DNA of 64,000 nt, taken from NCBI GenBank assembly GCA_017165825.1, contig CM029367.1:19895486-19959485 (forward strand), written 5' to 3'. The notes beneath the pieces were generated by a model, which saw nothing but the letters and a program-made list of their open reading frames with translations, did not search any database and was not told where the DNA came from. The stretch is from Hepsetus odoe. Taxonomy: Eukaryota; Chordata; Actinopteri; Characiformes; Hepsetidae. Shown here piece by piece: positions 12,601-24,130 of the stretch (position 1 is the first letter of the stretch; every line of letters begins with the position of its first letter). A program made the translations under genes and the position numbers.

Positions 12601-15600
12601 CTTCGCCCTGTGTGCGCTGGGTTGGACTCCAGCACTCCCCCGTGACCCCGTTTGGGACAAGCGGCAGAAAATGGATGGACATCTATTGCTGGACTAAATT
12701 ATGCAGTCTAGGATACTATGAAGCTACTCTGTCTGGGATTAAATTACAATTACATTTGTGTCAGGTACTAGGGGCTTAGATAGCAGCTTTGCTCTTATGG
12801 GGTTGGGAGTCTACATGGGCCTTGACAAACAAGGACATGAGTGACACTGCAGCTGCAGAGCTAATGACATTTTGTGGCCATCATATGCTGTCACATATGA
12901 TGCTCAGACACTTTGACTTTGTTTCCCTCTCCAGAGCACAAACCCAAACAGCAAGTTTGCAATTGACCGCCATAGTGGTGTGCTCAGGATCAAACCGGGT
13001 GAGAACCTTGACTACGAGAGATCCAGGACTCATTTTGTCACTGTGGTGGCAAAGGTGGGACAAGAATTTATTTTTCAAACATCTGAGACTTTTTTTTTTT
13101 GCTTTACTTTTTTGTTGCTTTGTAAACCTAAGATAATGACTACTGTCAAATTCCTGCCATATTTCTGTCAAGCAATAGTATACGCTGCTTCTGAATTGAT
13201 CAGAAATGCTGAGATTGGTGCTGAAAACCACTACACCCCAAATGTGAATAGTTGGAAAGCATGATTTGTCTTGTTTAAAGGATGGAGGTGGAAATTATAA
13301 TGGAAAAGTACAAGTGATGTCATCATCTGCTACATTGACTATCAATGTGATTGATAGTCAAGATACTCCTCCCATTTTTGTTGGAACACCCTACTTTGGA
13401 TATGTCTATGAAGTTTCTTCACCTGTGAGTATTTCTCAATCTTCTAAACAGTTTCTGAAAACACAAGTCTTTTAAAGAGAAGATGGTATCCATAATCTCA
13501 TTATTGCTTTATTAATCTATATGAAACAGGGCCCCATGATTAATACTTTAGGTCCCCTAAATGTAGAACCTGTACTGTTTCGTATGATTCCCCTCATTTA
13601 TCATGGCTTTAATGTTAAGATACATATTAAGCCTATTTTGAGCTTAATGAGATTTGTCAAGCTGGGGAAAAGAGAAAATGTGTAGAGCAGTCTCCTAAAG
13701 ACATTGGGATTGTATGTTGACAACTTCAAATTTGGCCATTTTTGTTTTCACTTTTTGCCTTTAGGGGTCTGAAATATTCACAGTTTTTGCTAAAGATGGA
13801 GATGTGGAAAAGCCTAATCCGATTGTTTATTCTATTGAAAGTGGTATGTATAATTTCTTGAGCATTGCAACTTTAGGTTTAGTTTAAGTTTATTCTCAAA
13901 AGAGGTGGTGTGGGTAGGACATAAATGCATAGCCAGGTTGCTTGTTCTCAGGTTTATCAGTCATAATGAACGTAAACAAAGATACAAACTAAAGCACCAC
14001 TATTACAATGGAGATCACCCGTGTGAATGACTGACGCTCCCAATGAAGCACACCTGAGCCCTCATGAGCCCAGGTGTGCTCAGTCAGAGCAGAGCGCCCT
14101 CTACCATGACACATAGAGCCTAAAACAATACAATTCTATTATCAAAGTTGCTTTTTTAACTACTAGCAGAGTGGTGTATTTCTTTTACTTTTAGTTTATT
14201 AATTTCAGCTTTCTGTTCAAAGAGTTTTTGTTCTCCTGTGCTGTTACTGAACAAATTTCATTCGTTTGACTTTACTTTAGGAGGTGATGGTGTATTTGCC
14301 ATTAACAAAACAAGTGGTTGCATCACTCTGCTTGCTTATCCAGCCCATCTGAGAAGGGAAATATTTAACATCAAAGTAAAGGTCAGAGTCCATTGATGTT
14401 TAAGCTCTACAAATTAACTGTAAAATTAACCATGTGTTCTCCATTTATCATGAAGATCATGGCCATGTAACAATGATCAGACAGTTCTAAAAAAATCATT
14501 GTAAATTAATAATTGATCTTCTTTTTTGTTGAGTGTTATAACATTAAGAATGTATCATGTTTGTGAACTTCCACTTGTCTTAAATCACCTATAATAGAAA
14601 AACACATTTTAAGCCATCCCAACATGGGGTGCTTTATTACTTTTATAGCTGAAGCTGATTGAATGATTGTTATGCCTTTAGTTATAATATGCCATGTGTC
14701 AAACCTTTGTAATCAGAACAATAGCTTTTACATATCTACAGTTCTAGTTCAATTCTTAATTTATTTTGCTTCTGGTGATTCCCCTGTTAGTGTGCTGTTG
14801 CTTAACTGAAGTAGGATCATGAGAAAACAATGTTAATAAAAATCCTGCTTTCCCCTGAATGTGTGATTTCATTAATTATGTTTTGTCTGTTCTGTTAATA
14901 CTTGCCATTAACTGCTCTGTTAAATATCTGAAATGTTCCTGTTGTCAGGCTTCAGAAGTCAATACAGAAGGAAATCTCATGGACTTTTCTTTCACCACGA
15001 TAACTATTCGAGTAGTGGATTTAAATAATCACCCCCCTACCTTTTATGGGGAGAATGGCCCACAAAACATGTTTGAGCTGACTATGTATGAGCATCCCCC
15101 AGAAGGAGAGATACTGAGAGGCCTGAAGATCACAGTCAATGATTCAGACCAGGTGGGTTCCCCATTCAATTTTCTTCAGAGAATGTCTGCAACTGAAAGA
15201 TATAATTTCCACTGATTTATGAATTAATTTATTTAATTCATTTATTTGTTTGTTTATTTATTTATTTGCTACAAAGTCATATCATAATGAAACTGATATT
15301 TTTATTGTTATATAAATGAAATAAATCAGCCCAATCTAGCAGGTGTGCCCCTTTAAGCTTTTGTCATATTATGCAATGTTTTCCTCTATTCAGCTTTTTC
15401 TCCTGTGCAACTGCAGAACTCATTATACAAGTAACCGCTATGAATAGAATATTATGAAATCAAGTTCATCTGAGTGAATGCGGTGCTTAATACATGAGTC
15501 ATCAGCACAAAGATCAATACATTCATTTGCAAAATACGCATTGATTTGATGTTTTAGACTATGTGTCTCTATTTATATATTTATTTAATTATTCATTCAT

Positions 15601-16682
15601 TCATTCATTCATTCATTCATTCATTTGCTTATTTATTTATTTATTTAAGGCTGATTTTTATTCTTATTTAGCCTTATTAACCACCGAAATGAATGTAGTC
15701 ACATGTGTATGTGTGTTTGTGTTTTTTAGGGTGCTAATGCAAAGTTCAACCTAAGACTAGTGGGGCCAGGGCGCATGTTGAGAGTGGTCCCACAGACAGT
15801 CCTTAATGAAGCTCAAGTCACTATATTAGTAGAGGACTCTGCTGCAATTGACTATGAGAAATCTCAGTCTCTGACATTTAAGGTGACTAAATTTTCCTCA
15901 TCAAAAAAGCACTAAGGAGAAAAAAAACAATAAATCATACAGCAAGTTTCCTTATGAATACATTAAACTTATAATACATTTAATATGTATAATATGTTTA
16001 AAGTATATCATTTATTATATAAGACTGTATATGTTTAAGTATCGGTATGTGCCTATGAATATCCAGTGTGAGTTAGGAATTAATCAAAATCAGTTGAAAA
16101 GGAATAATGGACATTATGTATTTTCAGATTCTTGCAGTGGAGATTGACACCCCTGAGAGATTCAGTGCCACCGCAGATGTGATCATACATTTGCTTGACA
16201 CCAATGATAACGCTCCAAAATTCTCCTCTGATTTCTACATTGCACGTGTCCCAGAGAACTCGCCTGGTGGCTCCAATGTCGTGTCTGTGACAGTAAGTAA
16301 AACTATGTCACACTGCTTAGCCACTAAAAATAGGGTGATTATGAAAGCAATTTTATACATGTGCGTCATTCTCTCAAAACTAAAAGGTGTGCCTATTTTA
16401 AAAGCCCACGAAAGTGCAATATTAATTCTCTAAATATCAAATTTTGGGTGAGGGATAAGAATCTAAAATCATGCCAAGTATGGTAGAGCTAGCTAAATGG
16501 TCTGAACTGAGGTAAGCTGCCAGATGGTTATCATTTTCATTCTGTTGTGTAACAGCAAAACCCCAGATTTGGTTTTTTGTGCTTAACACATTATAGTAAT
16601 TCCAGTCGGTATGGTCCTATGATTTTACCAACCACTTTTCATGACTGCATTGACGTCAGCCTTGGGGTTTGTGTGTGAGTGA

Positions 16683-16747
<65 letters not shown>

Positions 16748-16996
16748 ATAGGCAGAGTTTCTTATGTCTCATTCTTAGATATAGTATTTTATAAAACTCT
16801 ATTCTATTGTTTTCAGCGTTCAGTTCAGCACTCTTAAAACAGATTCTAAAAAGATTCTAAAATGAATTAAATTGGCAGAACATTATATAGCTATATACCT
16901 AAGATGACTTTATGTGAGGGTGGAATAGAGAGCAGCAGAATTATGATAAGCTTGTTTATGTTGGTTGTTAACGTATGTCCTGGTCTGCCCTTCATC

Positions 16997-17038
<42 letters not shown>

Positions 17039-20000
17039 GAGTGAGCATTGGTCTAGCAGAGGTTATCCTGCCTCCTGATCCATTCCAATCAGCTAAATGA
17101 ACTGCTAGTACTCGACCTTGGCCACAGGAACACTGGAAAATGCAACGAGAGGTTGTGTAGTCCGATTAGCGCACACTCTGTCAATCTAATAATAATTTTA
17201 GCTACCCCTCCTTAAACTTATTATCATGGTCGTTTTAGGTGTTCATGTGTCTCTCTTGTGTTCACAACTGCACAGTTCTCATGTTATTTGATTGATATTC
17301 TTATTTTCCCTACAGGCCAAGGATCCAGACTCTGGTATGTGGGGTGTTGTCAAATACTCCATCTATGGTTCGGGATCAGACCTGTGAGTAGAATTATTGT
17401 CCTCTATAATTATCAGTCATATAAAAATGTCCTGCATCTGAACATATGACTGTCAAATCATTATAAATAAATTATATAATGAAGGCCTACTAGGCCAAGA
17501 TGTTCAAGGATGTTCTTCTGGATGGACACTGCCACTTTAGTATTAATCAGAACTGCATAAAATGAAAATAAATAAATATATATATATATTTATTTTGCCA
17601 CATAGCATCATTGTTAAATATCATGTATCTCATGTTTCTAAAACATAAGTGGAAATGCTTCATCTGAATTATTATTTTTATTTTGGCCAAAAATTATTAA
17701 CTTTTTATGGAAAGGATCCCTTGACTCATTTCAATTACAGTTAATTGTGTCAACTATATATTAAAAGCACATATATAAAAACTATAAAAACAAACTATAG
17801 TGCAATACATGAATAGAAAGTCCAAGTTATGTAACATGCATAATTATTTACATAGCAGTTCTAACTTTGCGTTATAATTTTGTTAATTAATAAAACAGTT
17901 CTTAACTTAAAATTACAGGTAATTTGAGAATGATTATGATATTCTCAGATTGCTTTTTTGGCCTTAAAAACAAAAAGTTGTAAATGGCAGTTTACTTTGC
18001 TTTTTAATTTCATTAATAAATTCTGAAGGTATATGAATAGAATTGGGTAATTATGCAATTTAGTTACTTTGTCCTAACAAATCAGCATATTTCAGTTTGA
18101 ACTTTTAACCTGGCTGAAATATCATTAAAATACTGTTTAATTTTAAATTAAAATAATTTCAATTTAAACCTTATATTTCAATAATTCTTGATACTTTCAC
18201 ATTTTTCTAAACTTAATTTGGCCTCCAAATTTAAAGTCAGAATATTTTTAACAAACCACTGTGTTTCTTCAACCTTAAACATGTTGTGCCTTTGCCACTG
18301 TGGTTAATCTGCTAATGAGATTTGGGTAGGAAATAGACTGTTCCCATGTTCATGTAACAGCCCCACATACCTGCAATCTGCAATGTAACAGGTACATAAC
18401 ATATCACAACTAGGCTCCAGGATCAGAAGGTCATGGGTTTGAATCCCTGACCAGTAGGTTGCTCAGAGTTACTCTTCAGCAAGGTATCGTCCCCATCAAT
18501 GCTCCACAGGCACTTTAAATACACCTGCTACACTGTCTGTATGGGCAAAAAGCAGACGCTGCATTTTGGTGTGTTTCACTGTGTGCTGTGCTGTGTTTCT
18601 CTATGACAAGTAGTCACTTTCACTTTACATTTACTGTGTTTTGAACTGAATAGATTAGACCATTGACAGCTAACAAGGTGTATGAAAAAATCCAATAATC
18701 CCATAAAATGTATTTACCTATGTGTTACCTATGATTTACATGGTTTATGATTTGCTCTGTAAAGTGACCTTGGGTATGAGAAAGGCACTATATAAATAAA
18801 ACGTATTATTATTATTATTATTATTATTTATTATTATTATTACAAAATCAAAGAACAATGTGTTCCAAAAGCTGTTGCAAAGAAATCTTTGCACTCAGTC
18901 TCTGTAAACCTGATCCCCTAGTGTTCTCATTTCCTGTCTTCTGTTCTTCTTCAGTTTTTTCATCCAGTCGGATTCAGGGATCATCTACACTCAGCCCTGG
19001 GCCAGCCTCGATGCTGAAGTGAAATCAAAGTACAACTTTTATGTGAAGGCGGAGGATACAGAGGGGAAATACAGCCTTGCTGAAGTTTTTGTCACTGTGT
19101 TGGACCTCAATGATCATCCACCAGAGTTCGTTCATGATAGTTCCTTAGAAAAGACAATGGTCATCGGTGCGCCTGTAAAAATAGAGGTCTGAGAGTTTTT
19201 TCTTTGTAGATTTAAACAGGAATGTTTAAAAAGGCATCTCAGTATTACAATTAAATGCTATATTGTTTATTCAGGCAGTAGACGATGATGCAGAAGAGCC
19301 TAACAACGTAATTGAGTACTCCATTATGAAAGCAGATCCGGACAACATCTTTGACATCAATGCTGAGACAGGCGAGATTAAACTGAAGCCCTACATCAAG
19401 TCTATGGACATAGTGCAGAACATCTCCAATCAGAAAGAATGCACCTGGTCTGTGGTGGTCCAAGCTAGAGACAGAGGCTCCCCATCTTTCAGCACCACCA
19501 CAATAGTGAAGATTGACATCACGGAAGCAGTAAGTTTAAGTTGGATTTGGATTTTTTTTTTAATGTAAAATTTTGGATCTAACTTTTTCAAATTTCCCAT
19601 TTTTAAAGTAGAAAATGAGACAATCAGATGATCGAAGCAACAGTGGTGTTTCACATACTGCAATGTATATGGCCTAGTGGTTAGGGAGTTGGCCCCAGTA
19701 TCAGAAGACCCTGGGTTCGAATCCCAGACCACTAGGTTGCACTGAGGTACCCCCATCACTGTTCCCAGGGCACTTTCAATAGCTGCCCCCTGCTGCACGT
19801 GTGTGTATGGGTTAAATGCAGAGGCTGACTTTCTTTGTGGTTCACTGTGTGTTGGGCTGTGTTTCACAATGACAAATACGTTCACTTTCAATGTAAATCC
19901 CACAATCCCACCACTAAATAAGACATATTCTTATTGGGGCAGAGGTGGGCTAGTGGTTAGGAAATAGGCCCCAGGACCAGAAGGTTGCGGGTTCAAATCG

Positions 20001-21507
20001 CATATCAGTAGGTTGCCCCAAGGTACCCTTGAGCAAGGTACTGTCCCCATCACTGCTACCCAGGTGTTATAAATAGCTGCCCCCTGCTGCCTGTGTGTGT
20101 ATGGGTGAAATGCAGAGGAAGCATTTTGTTTTCTCTCACTGTGTGCTGTGCTGTGTTTCACAATGACAATTAGTCTCTTTCACTTCAAAATGTGATGTTT
20201 AAGTTTCAAATTTCAAATGTGGCTATTGTATTGTCCTTGCAGATCAAATCCAGAATGTTCTCATACTTCCTGAGCCTAAGAAACCAACCCTGGACTGTTT
20301 TCACCATATGTTTCAGCACTGTCATTCTCGCCATCTCGTTGACAATTTTCATATCCACTGTTATTTACTGGAACTCTGTTAAAAAGTCCCGGGTCCACCC
20401 ACAGGGCAAGATCAGAAAGATTAGGAGGCCCTGACCATGAGTCGCTCTTCCAGCACTATGCAGTTTTCTTTCCTTTAACTGACACCATCATCAATGTTGA
20501 ACTTTATTGATTTTTTTTATCATTGCTGTGACACAATAATTGTAGTCTGTAAAAGAGTACAAGAGCAAGAGCACAGGAGCACGTTTTGTTAAAAAATATG
20601 GAAAACAGAATCTATTCTTTATGAGTAATAAAGAGCACGTTTGCTCATTCTGTGGACATAAAAATGGTCGGTATGGTCTCTATTCTGGGTTCTCTTTTAA
20701 ACCCTTCTGATCTTGTCTTAATGTGGAATCAGGCTCTGATGTACCAGCTGATTTTGATCAAACCCCACCAGTGCTCATAAAACCAGATCATTGAAAAAAA
20801 AATCTTTGAACCAACCCTTTTATATATCCTGACATATAGTTATCTACGGTATGTTCATAATTTTCTACCCTATGTGTGTGGTTCATTTGTCCACTGTAGC
20901 CTGTGATCACCTTCACTATCCTTTCAGTCCCATGGACTTGATTTTTCTTTGTGCTCTTTTACAGACTCAAGTCAGGGGACCTTTGGCCTCCTTTTTAATG
21001 CAAAGTAGGGAAAACCCCATGCAAATCCTAGGCTTGATTGCTGGTGTCATTTTAGTCATGGTTGTTGTCACGGTCTTGATATCAACGGTCATGTTCATGC
21101 GTAACAAAAAGTCCAACAAGATCTTGCCTTCCCGGCGCATTAGAAGAAGGAGAGCCAAGCACCGCAAGCAGTGGAACTTCCAGAACCCCTTCAAGCAGCA
21201 GAACAATGGTGAGAATTTCATGATGAAAGAACCTGAAGTTCCAACAGTGGACAACGTCAACTGTAACAACAACAGCATCAGTGCCCGATGGTCTCCTCCA
21301 GCACCCCCCAGAGCCCCCCACCCACCTCCACTCCCAGGATATTCTAGACAAGGGGAACGGTCATGGGCAGTGCCAACTGTTTCTGCCACTGTGGCTTGTA
21401 AACCAAAGAAGAGATCCTGCAGGCATAAAGAGAACCCTGTTAACACAGCACTGGTTTCTGAGCTCAAATTAAGACTAGAACAGAAGAAGATGACAAACAG
21501 ATACTAG
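9692..21507 (+). CDS. cdhr1: Cadherin-related family member 1 (photoreceptor cadherin, protocadherin-21)
   Basis: CDHR1 is a cadherin at the base of photoreceptor outer segments. Coding exons: 9692-9752, 10291-10386, 11575-11720, 11827-11877, 12085-12174, 12290-12376, 12935-13054, 13281-13424, 13765-13843, 14281-14381, 14949-15152, 15730-15882, 16128-16292, 17316-17383, 18955-19186, 19275-19529, 20965-21507. All junctions are GT-AG and in phase, giving 864 residues, close to the mammalian length. Exon 1 is a signal peptide. Ectodomain cadherin repeats show calcium motifs such as ELDRE, DANDE, LDYER, DTNDN and DLNDH. The last exon has a membrane span (about residues 705-728), a basic KKSNK stretch, a proline-rich segment and a conserved end beginning LVSELK. 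No frameshift or stop was found. Paralog (a or b) is undetermined. Confidence 0.95.
12574..12676 (+). repeat. Dispersed repeat fragment in cdhr1 intron 6
   Basis: GTGATGGGCTGGCAACCTGTCC through GGGACAAGCGGCAGAAAATGGATGG matches, by eye, the copies at 25441-25521 and 32066-32187. Confidence 0.75.
15575..15650. repeat. (ATTC)n and (TTTA)n tract
   Basis: ATTC repeats followed by TTTA repeats in cdhr1 intron 11. Confidence 0.9.
16668..16744. repeat. (GT)n microsatellite
   Basis: Nearly pure GT tract in cdhr1 intron 13, with one TATG interruption. Confidence 0.95.
17000..17034. repeat. (GA)n microsatellite
   Basis: Pure AG tract in cdhr1 intron 13. Confidence 0.95.
18412..18626 (+). repeat. tRNA-derived SINE in cdhr1 intron 14
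   Basis: It keeps the B-box-like GGGTTTGAATCCC, the AGCAAGGTATCGTCCCCATCA body and the tail TCTATGACAAGTAGTCACTTTC. The 5' head is truncated. Confidence 0.8.
18803..18842. repeat. (ATT)n microsatellite
   Basis: ATT repeats following a TATAAATAAAACG sequence in cdhr1 intron 14. Confidence 0.9.
19666..19892 (+). repeat. tRNA-derived SINE in cdhr1 intron 16, first copy
   Basis: The head GGCCTAGTGGTTAGGGAG, the B box GGTTCGAATCC, the body with CTGCCCCCTGCTGCA and the tail CACAATGACAAATACGTTCAC mark a full-length copy. Confidence 0.85.
19936..20185 (+). repeat. tRNA-derived SINE in cdhr1 intron 16, second copy
   Basis: A second same-strand copy of the same family (GGGGCAGAGGTGGGCTAGTGG to CACAATGACAATTAGTC) ends 57 bp before the alternative terminal exon of cdhr1. 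Confidence 0.85.
20243..20434 (+). CDS. cdhr1: Alternative terminal exon of cdhr1 (short-tail isoform)
   Basis: After a CAG acceptor ending at 20242 a phase-0 frame runs 63 codons to TGA (20432-20434). It can be joined directly to exon 16 (ends 19529, phase 0), giving a 747-residue protein. It encodes a membrane span (around FSTVILAISLTIFISTVIYW) followed by about 20 mostly basic residues. It resembles the standard last exon at 20965: both have a phenylalanine-leucine start, an asparagine-proline or glutamine-proline turn, an ISTV-containing span, KKS after it and a basic RKIRR/RIRRR stretch. That suggests exon duplication. An AATAAA follows at 20627. Transcript evidence is needed; the stop means it cannot be spliced internally in frame. 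Confidence 0.75.
   Translation: MKSRMFSYFLSLRNQPWTVFTICFSTVILAISLTIFISTVIYWNSVKKSRVHPQGKIRKIRRP
20627..20632 (+). promoter_or_regulatory. Poly(A) signal for the short cdhr1 isoform
   Basis: AATAAA lies 193 bp after the stop of the alternative terminal exon and before the acceptor of the standard last exon. This placement fits a composite terminal exon with its own 3' end. Confidence 0.55.
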
Positions 21508-21863
21508 TGCTTGATTTTCTTATGTATCTGGGACATGTTTGTAAGTGCTTACACAGAGCATGCAGACTCTGGTGATAATCAAGTGCTATGAGTGCATGAG
21601 GACACAGTTTCAGCCAGCAAGACTGCAGTCCGGTTTGACTGCCAGGTATGGAGATTAATTGCACCATGTTTTCTAAGGCTGTCCATCTTTAGCCAGTGCA
21701 GCAGGTGGAGCCTTAAGAGGTAAGAGGAACCCTCAGTGACCCAGGCACATTCTCACGCTAGATCCGCTCCTTTCCTGAGTACTGCCCTCTAATGGCACTG
21801 GTTGCTTATACACTTCACTACTGTGGCTCATTGAAAAAAGACAACACTTACAATATAATACCC

Positions 21864-21869
21864 AATAAA
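21864..21869 (+). promoter_or_regulatory. Poly(A) signal for the long cdhr1 isoform
   Basis: AATAAA is 357 bp after the stop at 21507 and the first canonical signal downstream. It lies inside the left arm of an inverted repeat. Confidence 0.55.
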
Positions 21870-21896
21870 GTGTTAAATTTAAGGTAAAAAAATAAA

Positions 21897-21961
<65 letters not shown>

Positions 21962-21982
21962 ATTAAAATTTAACACTTTATT
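21864..21982. repeat. Inverted repeat flanking (TA)n-(T)n
   Basis: The arm AATAAAGTGTTAAATTT (21864-21880) is matched by its exact reverse complement at 21966-21982, with a TA/T tract between. The outer sequences diverge. Confidence 0.85.
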
Positions 21983-22187
21983 TCTCAACAAAACAAAACC
22001 AACACACAGGTTAAATTAGGTCTCACATTTATTACAAACTGACCAAACATTTTCTAGAATGTTGAGCGTGAGTGTGTTAAAGGTATTTCAGATCTCATCT
22101 CAATATTATTAAAATTGAAAGATGAATCTTCATAACGCCAAAGTATAGTAATGACTTTTATAGAAATGTAATTCGTTTTCACTTTTA

Positions 22188-23015
22188 CACTTTGTGCACA
22201 TTTATTAGGCGAGTGTTTTGAGCAACCCTGAAACCTGAATGTTTTATAGAAATGTGAGTGTAAACATTCTCAGGGGAATACATATGTCTGCACAGTCATT
22301 AGGCAACCATTAGTGTGCAGAGTTATTATGCAACTAAATGAGGAGCAATCTCATTTGTTTATTTTCATTTGTTAATGTGAGAATAGCAAACAAACAGCTC
22401 AAAATTTACAAAAAAACATTTTCGACATTTCAAAACAAAAATCAGTGACCAATATAGCCAATATAGACTCTTTTCAATAACAGTTACAAGCCTTCCATTC
22501 ATGGAGTCTGTCAGTTTCTGATCTGTTGATGATCACGAAACTCCATTACTGATCCAGCCACAGGCCCATGCACTGGTCCATCAAGAGACACTCTCATCTC
22601 ATCAGTCCATAAAACCTTTGAAAATCTGTCTTGAGATATTTCTTGGCCCATTCTTGATGTTTCAACTTGTGTGTCTTGGTGGTCAGGTTTCAGTCTTTCA
22701 TACCTTGACCGCGTAGGTTCAGTTCTGGAATATGACAGCTCTGGAGGATCATGGGTTTTTGGAAGAATCACATTTAATTATTTTCAAATCGTTGGCAGTT
22801 AATTTGAGTCTTTTTTTTCTTAAACACATTTCTTGCGAACCTGTTAAACTATTTGCAACAAATTGTTTAATGGTTCTGTGATTACACCCCAATATCTTAG
22901 CAGTTTAAAGAGAGCTGCATCCCTCTGAAAGACTTGGAGCACGGAGTTGGACTATATGCATAACAATGATGATATGGTCAAAATACTCATTTGCCTAATA
23001 ATAGGGCACAAAGTG
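22188..23015 (-). mobile_element. Tc1/mariner-type DNA transposon relic
   Basis: The ends are inverted copies (CACTTTGTGCACATTTATTAGG at left; its complement with changes at right), each flanked by TA, the target duplication of Tc1/mariner elements. The minus strand carries a broken transposase trace (words such as KYLKTDF-like, FSKVLWTDEMR and LDGP). Stops and frame breaks make it nonfunctional. A related element lies at 54056-55373. Confidence 0.8.
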
Positions 23016-23974
23016 TAGATTAGGTTTAAAGCAGGCACATATTCTTGATAGTTTTCTGGTACTAGACAATTTTAGTCTGGCGTAACAGTTGGATTTTCAT
23101 GACTTGTTTAGTCAACAAAATGAATTGTTTTGTTTATGAAACACAATTTTTGTATATAATAACACAATATTTGTGCAAATATATTTCATAAGTATCTTTT
23201 GTCACCGTGTATATCAAGATAGAATTCATTTGTACAGTATTAAAAAATCATCTATGTTGTGAGTTTGTACATCACAGTGTTAAATGGGTCATTGCCTGTT
23301 TATATGTTATATTTTATAAATAAATTCTTAAAATGAATACATTTTTTTATTATTTCTGACTAGACTGAAAATGGTACCAAAAAACACATGTATTTGCAGT
23401 TTTTCTCATGTTCATATTTCTGTGTCTATAAAGCTAAGCTACACAAAGTACATGCAATCAAAGGTGCTTGAGAGGATGTTGTCGATACATAATTTGCCAC
23501 TATTAATCATCTGTGTAATACATGAGAGAATCAGAGTGGACCTATAGTTAAACATAGCTTTGCAAGTTCTTATTTACATTACATTTACAATTAATGTCAT
23601 TTCTTTTATTTAGTAGTGATTTATATGAAATTAGCAAATGGTGTCGCTGTCCAGTCCGTTTGCAAGCACTACATGCACGAAAAGTACTCTCATAGAGCCG
23701 CTATTATAAATTCAAGGTGAAAGCAGGACTGGAGGGAAAAAGCACAAATGGCACGGAATTATAGTACGTTGGCAGTGAGTGGGATTACTAGGTTTTTAAG
23801 AGAGGATTACAAACTTGTAAAGTGCATTGATGCATCAGGATAAAAGAAAAAGCACAGCATTCAAAACAAAACTGAACACATTTATTTTGGGCTCCAAGTA
23901 GTTCTTTGAAACCCTTGGCTGAGGTTAAAGATGCATTATCCATTAAAAAAAAAAGAAAGAAATAATTATATATA

Positions 23975-24009
23975 TATATTTTATTTTATACAGTACATAA
24001 AGAATATAT

Positions 24010-24102
<93 letters not shown>

Positions 24103-24130
24103 TTTATGTACTGTATAAAATAAAATATAT
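23975..24130. repeat. Long palindrome with (TA)n centre
   Basis: The left arm, about ATTTTATTTTATACAGTAC then ATAAAGAATA, is repeated as its reverse complement TATTCTTTAT then GTACTGTATAAAATAAAAT on the right. About 85 bp of TA-rich sequence lies between. Each arm is about 33 bp and essentially exact. Confidence 0.9.

Noticed and set aside
19430..19903. 157-codon minus-strand frame
   Set aside because: Runs through a SINE and the antisense of cdhr1 exon 16.
19666..20185. tRNA genes
   Set aside because: Promoter-box-like words are present but no complete cloverleaf or acceptor stem; the bodies and shared tails are SINE.
20967..21467. 166-codon minus-strand frame
   Set aside because: Antisense shadow of the last cdhr1 exon; no family resemblance.
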